Assembly: GCA_046482855.1 (NCBI GenBank)
Contig: JAWOEH010000019.1
Location: 1-7,396, forward strand
Length of the DNA: 7,396 nt
Source: CAYVSF01 sp046482855
GTDB taxonomy: Bacteria; Bacteroidota; Bacteroidia; Bacteroidales; UBA12077
Direction of reading: 5' to 3'
The notes beneath the pieces are model-generated. The model saw nothing but the letters and a program-made list of their open reading frames with translations. It made no database searches and had not been told where the DNA came from. Made by a program: the position numbers and the translations under genes. Positions 6,030 to 7,396 of the stretch are shown in pieces. Each line of letters begins with the position of its first letter. Within the stretch, counting starts at the first letter, position 1.

Positions 6030-6067
6030 GAACGACCGAACTGTAACTGATCGGTTGTTCTTGTTTT
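6030..6067 (+). terminator. Intrinsic terminator of the flavoprotein gene
   Basis: GAACGACCGA (6030-6039) pairs with TCGGTTGTTC (6051-6060), with one G-U wobble and an 11-nt loop. It is followed by the T-rich tract TTGTTTT (6061-6067). It starts 60 nt after the stop codon. Confidence 0.75.
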
Positions 6068-6108
6068 GTCAGGTTCCAGTATACCAACAATTGTTATACA
6101 ACAAAAAT

Positions 6109-6133
6109 GAAGAGCATACTTCATTTGCTCTTC
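6109..6133. repeat. Inverted repeat with an alternative overlapping hairpin
   Basis: GAAGAGCA (6109-6116) pairs perfectly with TGCTCTTC (6126-6133) around a 9-nt loop. ATGAAG (6107-6112 region) can instead pair with CTTCAT (6119-6124), so the two folds exclude each other. AACAATTGTT at 6086-6095 is another perfect palindrome just upstream. On the minus strand the first stem is followed by ATTTTTG, so it could also stop antisense transcription. Confidence 0.5.
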
Positions 6134-6301
6134 GCTCGATGTAATTTATTGGTAGAAAAGGGTTTGATATATGGATATTTTTTCATTAATTAGTGAGTCG
6201 GTGCTTGCTTGTTGAAAATGGCAATCTTTGTAGAAATCTTGTTCTTCTGCTTTACCAAAAAGGGATGAGCTGGTAGATAAGGCATAATGCTAATTTTTTA
6301 A

Positions 6302-6307
6302 AGAGGA
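6302..6307 (+). promoter_or_regulatory. Shine-Dalgarno-like site of the channel gene
   Basis: AGAGGA lies 4 nt before the ATG at 6312. It is the only clearly purine-rich, SD-like site at a plausible distance from any complete gene in the window, and it supports this start. Confidence 0.5.
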
Positions 6308-6311
6308 TCCA

Positions 6312-7370
6312 ATGCTTCAATCTTTTTTTTCGTTTTTTGCGTCCTTATGGGAAACCGGAGCTGTACTTTTAGTAACCATAGCTCTTCTTTTGTTTAATAA
6401 TTGGCTTTTTAAACACCTGGAATCCGGAACCTCCAGTCACCATATTTCCAAGCGTTTCGTAGGTTTTTTTATCGTTCTGATGGCCGCTGTTGCCTTTATC
6501 TTATCGTTACCCATAACCAATACAACTAAGGGGCAGATACTTAGCTTTCTGGGCATCATCATTAGTGCCGGTATCGCCCTGAGTTCAACAACGGTTCTGG
6601 GTAATATCATAGCCGGAATTATGAATAACTCCATGAATCGGTTTAAAAATGGGGATTTGATTCGTATTGGAGATCTTCATGGACGGGTAACTCGTAAGAG
6701 TATTTTTCATACCGAATTGCAATTGGAGGATAGCAACTTTATTACCGTGCCCAATCTGTTTATTGCCACAAATCCCGTAAAACTCACACGTAAAACCAAT
6801 AGTGTTATTTCTACTACTGTATCGTTGGGCTATGATGTGTCCCGCTCAAAAATTGAGGAAGCTTTGCTACGGGCAGCAAAAGATACAGGGTTGACAGACC
6901 CCTATGTATACATAACCCAATTGGGCGATTTCTCCGTAGTGTACAAAATCCATGGATTTCTGGCTGACAGCAATAAGTTTTTCAGCACCAACTCTTTGCT
7001 TAATGCAAACGTAATGGATGCACTTCATAAAGAGAGTATTGAGATTGTATCGCCAACGTTTATGAACCAACGGCAGGTAAATGAGCAGAATTTTATACCT
7101 AAGTATCATGTGCAAAAGCCCGATAATATTGAAACCAAAGCCCCTGAGAGTTTAGTCTTTGATGAAGCCATAAAATCCGAAAAGATCGAGAAGAAAAAAG
7201 AGTACCTACAACAATTAACCGAGAATTATGAGAAGTTGAAAAGCAAAAGTAAAGAGTTGAAGGATAAGGAAGCTATTGGGGAGGCCGAGAAAAAACTCGA
7301 GCAGATGGAGGATCTTAAAAAGAAGATTGAAACAAATATTGCGGAACGGCGTGATGCTCACAAAGGGTAA
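6312..7370 (+). CDS. MscS-family mechanosensitive ion channel with C-terminal coiled-coil tail
   Basis: This 352-residue inner-membrane channel of the small-conductance mechanosensitive (MscS) family opens under membrane tension to release solutes after hypo-osmotic shock. Membrane segments lie at about residues 15-35, 48-66 and 76-104. The last carries the Gly/Ala-rich pore helix IISAGIALSSTTVLGNIIAGI. It is followed by the MscS beta-domain signature GDLIRIGDLHGRVTRKSIFHTEL (in two parts, about 114-136) and FITVPNLFIATNPV (143-156). The alpha/beta vestibule domain covers about 165-260, ending in SPTFMNQRQ (248-256), which I recall from a bacterial MscS subgroup of this size. Residues 283-350 are highly charged and heptad-like (KKKEYLQQLTENYEKLKSKS and onward), probably a cytoplasmic coiled coil; related proteins of the subgroup also carry charged tails, so this is not necessarily novel. 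Only three membrane segments are present, like MscS itself. Start supported by AGAGGA upstream. Stop TAA at 7368-7370. Confidence 0.93.
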   Translation: MLQSFFSFFASLWETGAVLLVTIALLLFNNWLFKHLESGTSSHHISKRFVGFFIVLMAAVAFILSLPITNTTKGQILSFLGIIISAGIALSSTTVLGNIIAGIMNNSMNRFKNGDLIRIGDLHGRVTRKSIFHTELQLEDSNFITVPNLFIATNPVKLTRKTNSVISTTVSLGYDVSRSKIEEALLRAAKDTGLTDPYVYITQLGDFSVVYKIHGFLADSNKFFSTNSLLNANVMDALHKESIEIVSPTFMNQRQVNEQNFIPKYHVQKPDNIETKAPESLVFDEAIKSEKIEKKKEYLQQLTENYEKLKSKSKELKDKEAIGEAEKKLEQMEDLKKKIETNIAERRDAHKG

Positions 7371-7371
7371 A

Positions 7372-7389
7372 GCTATAAGGGGATATAGC
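7372..7389 (+). terminator. Possible terminator stem after the channel gene, cut by the window end
   Basis: GCTATA (7372-7377) pairs with TATAGC (7384-7389) around a 6-nt loop AGGGGA, directly after the stop codon. No T-run is seen before the window ends at 7396, so a terminator role is unproven. Confidence 0.25.
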
Positions 7390-7396
7390 CTTGCAG

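Larger units (their letters stand above)
5971..6311. other. 341-bp intergenic region with several hairpins
   Basis: No gene is seen. The region holds a terminator for the flavoprotein gene (6030-6067), a cluster of small palindromes at 6086-6133, a possible -7 element AATCTTTG at 6223-6230 (consensus TAnnTTTG, no good -33), and the ribosome binding site of the channel gene. Confidence 0.6.

Noticed and set aside
7191..7367. The coiled-coil tail of the channel as a novel fusion
   Set aside because: Charged C-terminal helices are, as far as I recall, usual in MscS proteins with the SPTFMNQRQ ending, so it is probably a family trait.

Overview
The window looks like an ordinary chromosomal stretch from a Bacteroidota bacterium, plausibly a marine or anaerobic Marinilabiliales-type organism. 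This lineage call is an inference. It rests on moderate-to-low GC, A-rich start regions with almost no Shine-Dalgarno sequences, a secreted peptidase whose signal peptide ends in an ..NA-Q junction, and TAnnTTTG-like promoter elements. No rRNA, tRNA, CRISPR array, intact insertion sequence or phage gene is visible.

Layout, left to right. (1) 1-645 (+): the 3' part of an M3-family zinc oligopeptidase, cut by the window edge and closed by a strong intrinsic terminator at 668-697. (2) 837-1421 (+): an unrecognised small membrane protein with three hydrophobic segments and a C-terminal domain that may be PH-like. (3) 1428-2099 (-): a TIP30/HTATIP2-like atypical short-chain dehydrogenase, convergent with the previous gene and only 6 bp from it. 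(4) 2222-2433: a 212-bp nested inverted repeat made of two REP-like units around a long GC-rich hairpin. (5) 2463-3986 (+): a secreted M28 zinc aminopeptidase with an inserted, probably PA-like, domain. (6) 3987-4623: a 637-bp AT-rich gap with a perfect 15-bp terminator hairpin, a faint broken reading frame and candidate promoter/operator sites. (7) 4624-5970 (+): a CoA-disulfide-reductase-like flavoprotein with a single active-site cysteine. (8) 5971-6311: a gap with a terminator and a set of overlapping hairpins. (9) 6312-7370 (+): a MscS-type mechanosensitive channel with a C-terminal charged coiled-coil tail.

The genes do not form one obvious operon or pathway. Most have their own promoter-sized upstream region, and two carry their own terminators. 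They look like independent housekeeping or stress functions: peptide turnover (M3 inside the cell, M28 outside), thiol/redox handling (the flavoprotein) and osmotic protection (MscS). I see no convincing undescribed multi-gene system. The most interesting structure is the repeat at 2222-2433. Its two REP-like units differ in the centre, yet both keep a paired hairpin. Next come a 16-nt near-repeat and palindrome upstream of the flavoprotein, and a small broken frame ahead of the terminator after the M28 gene.
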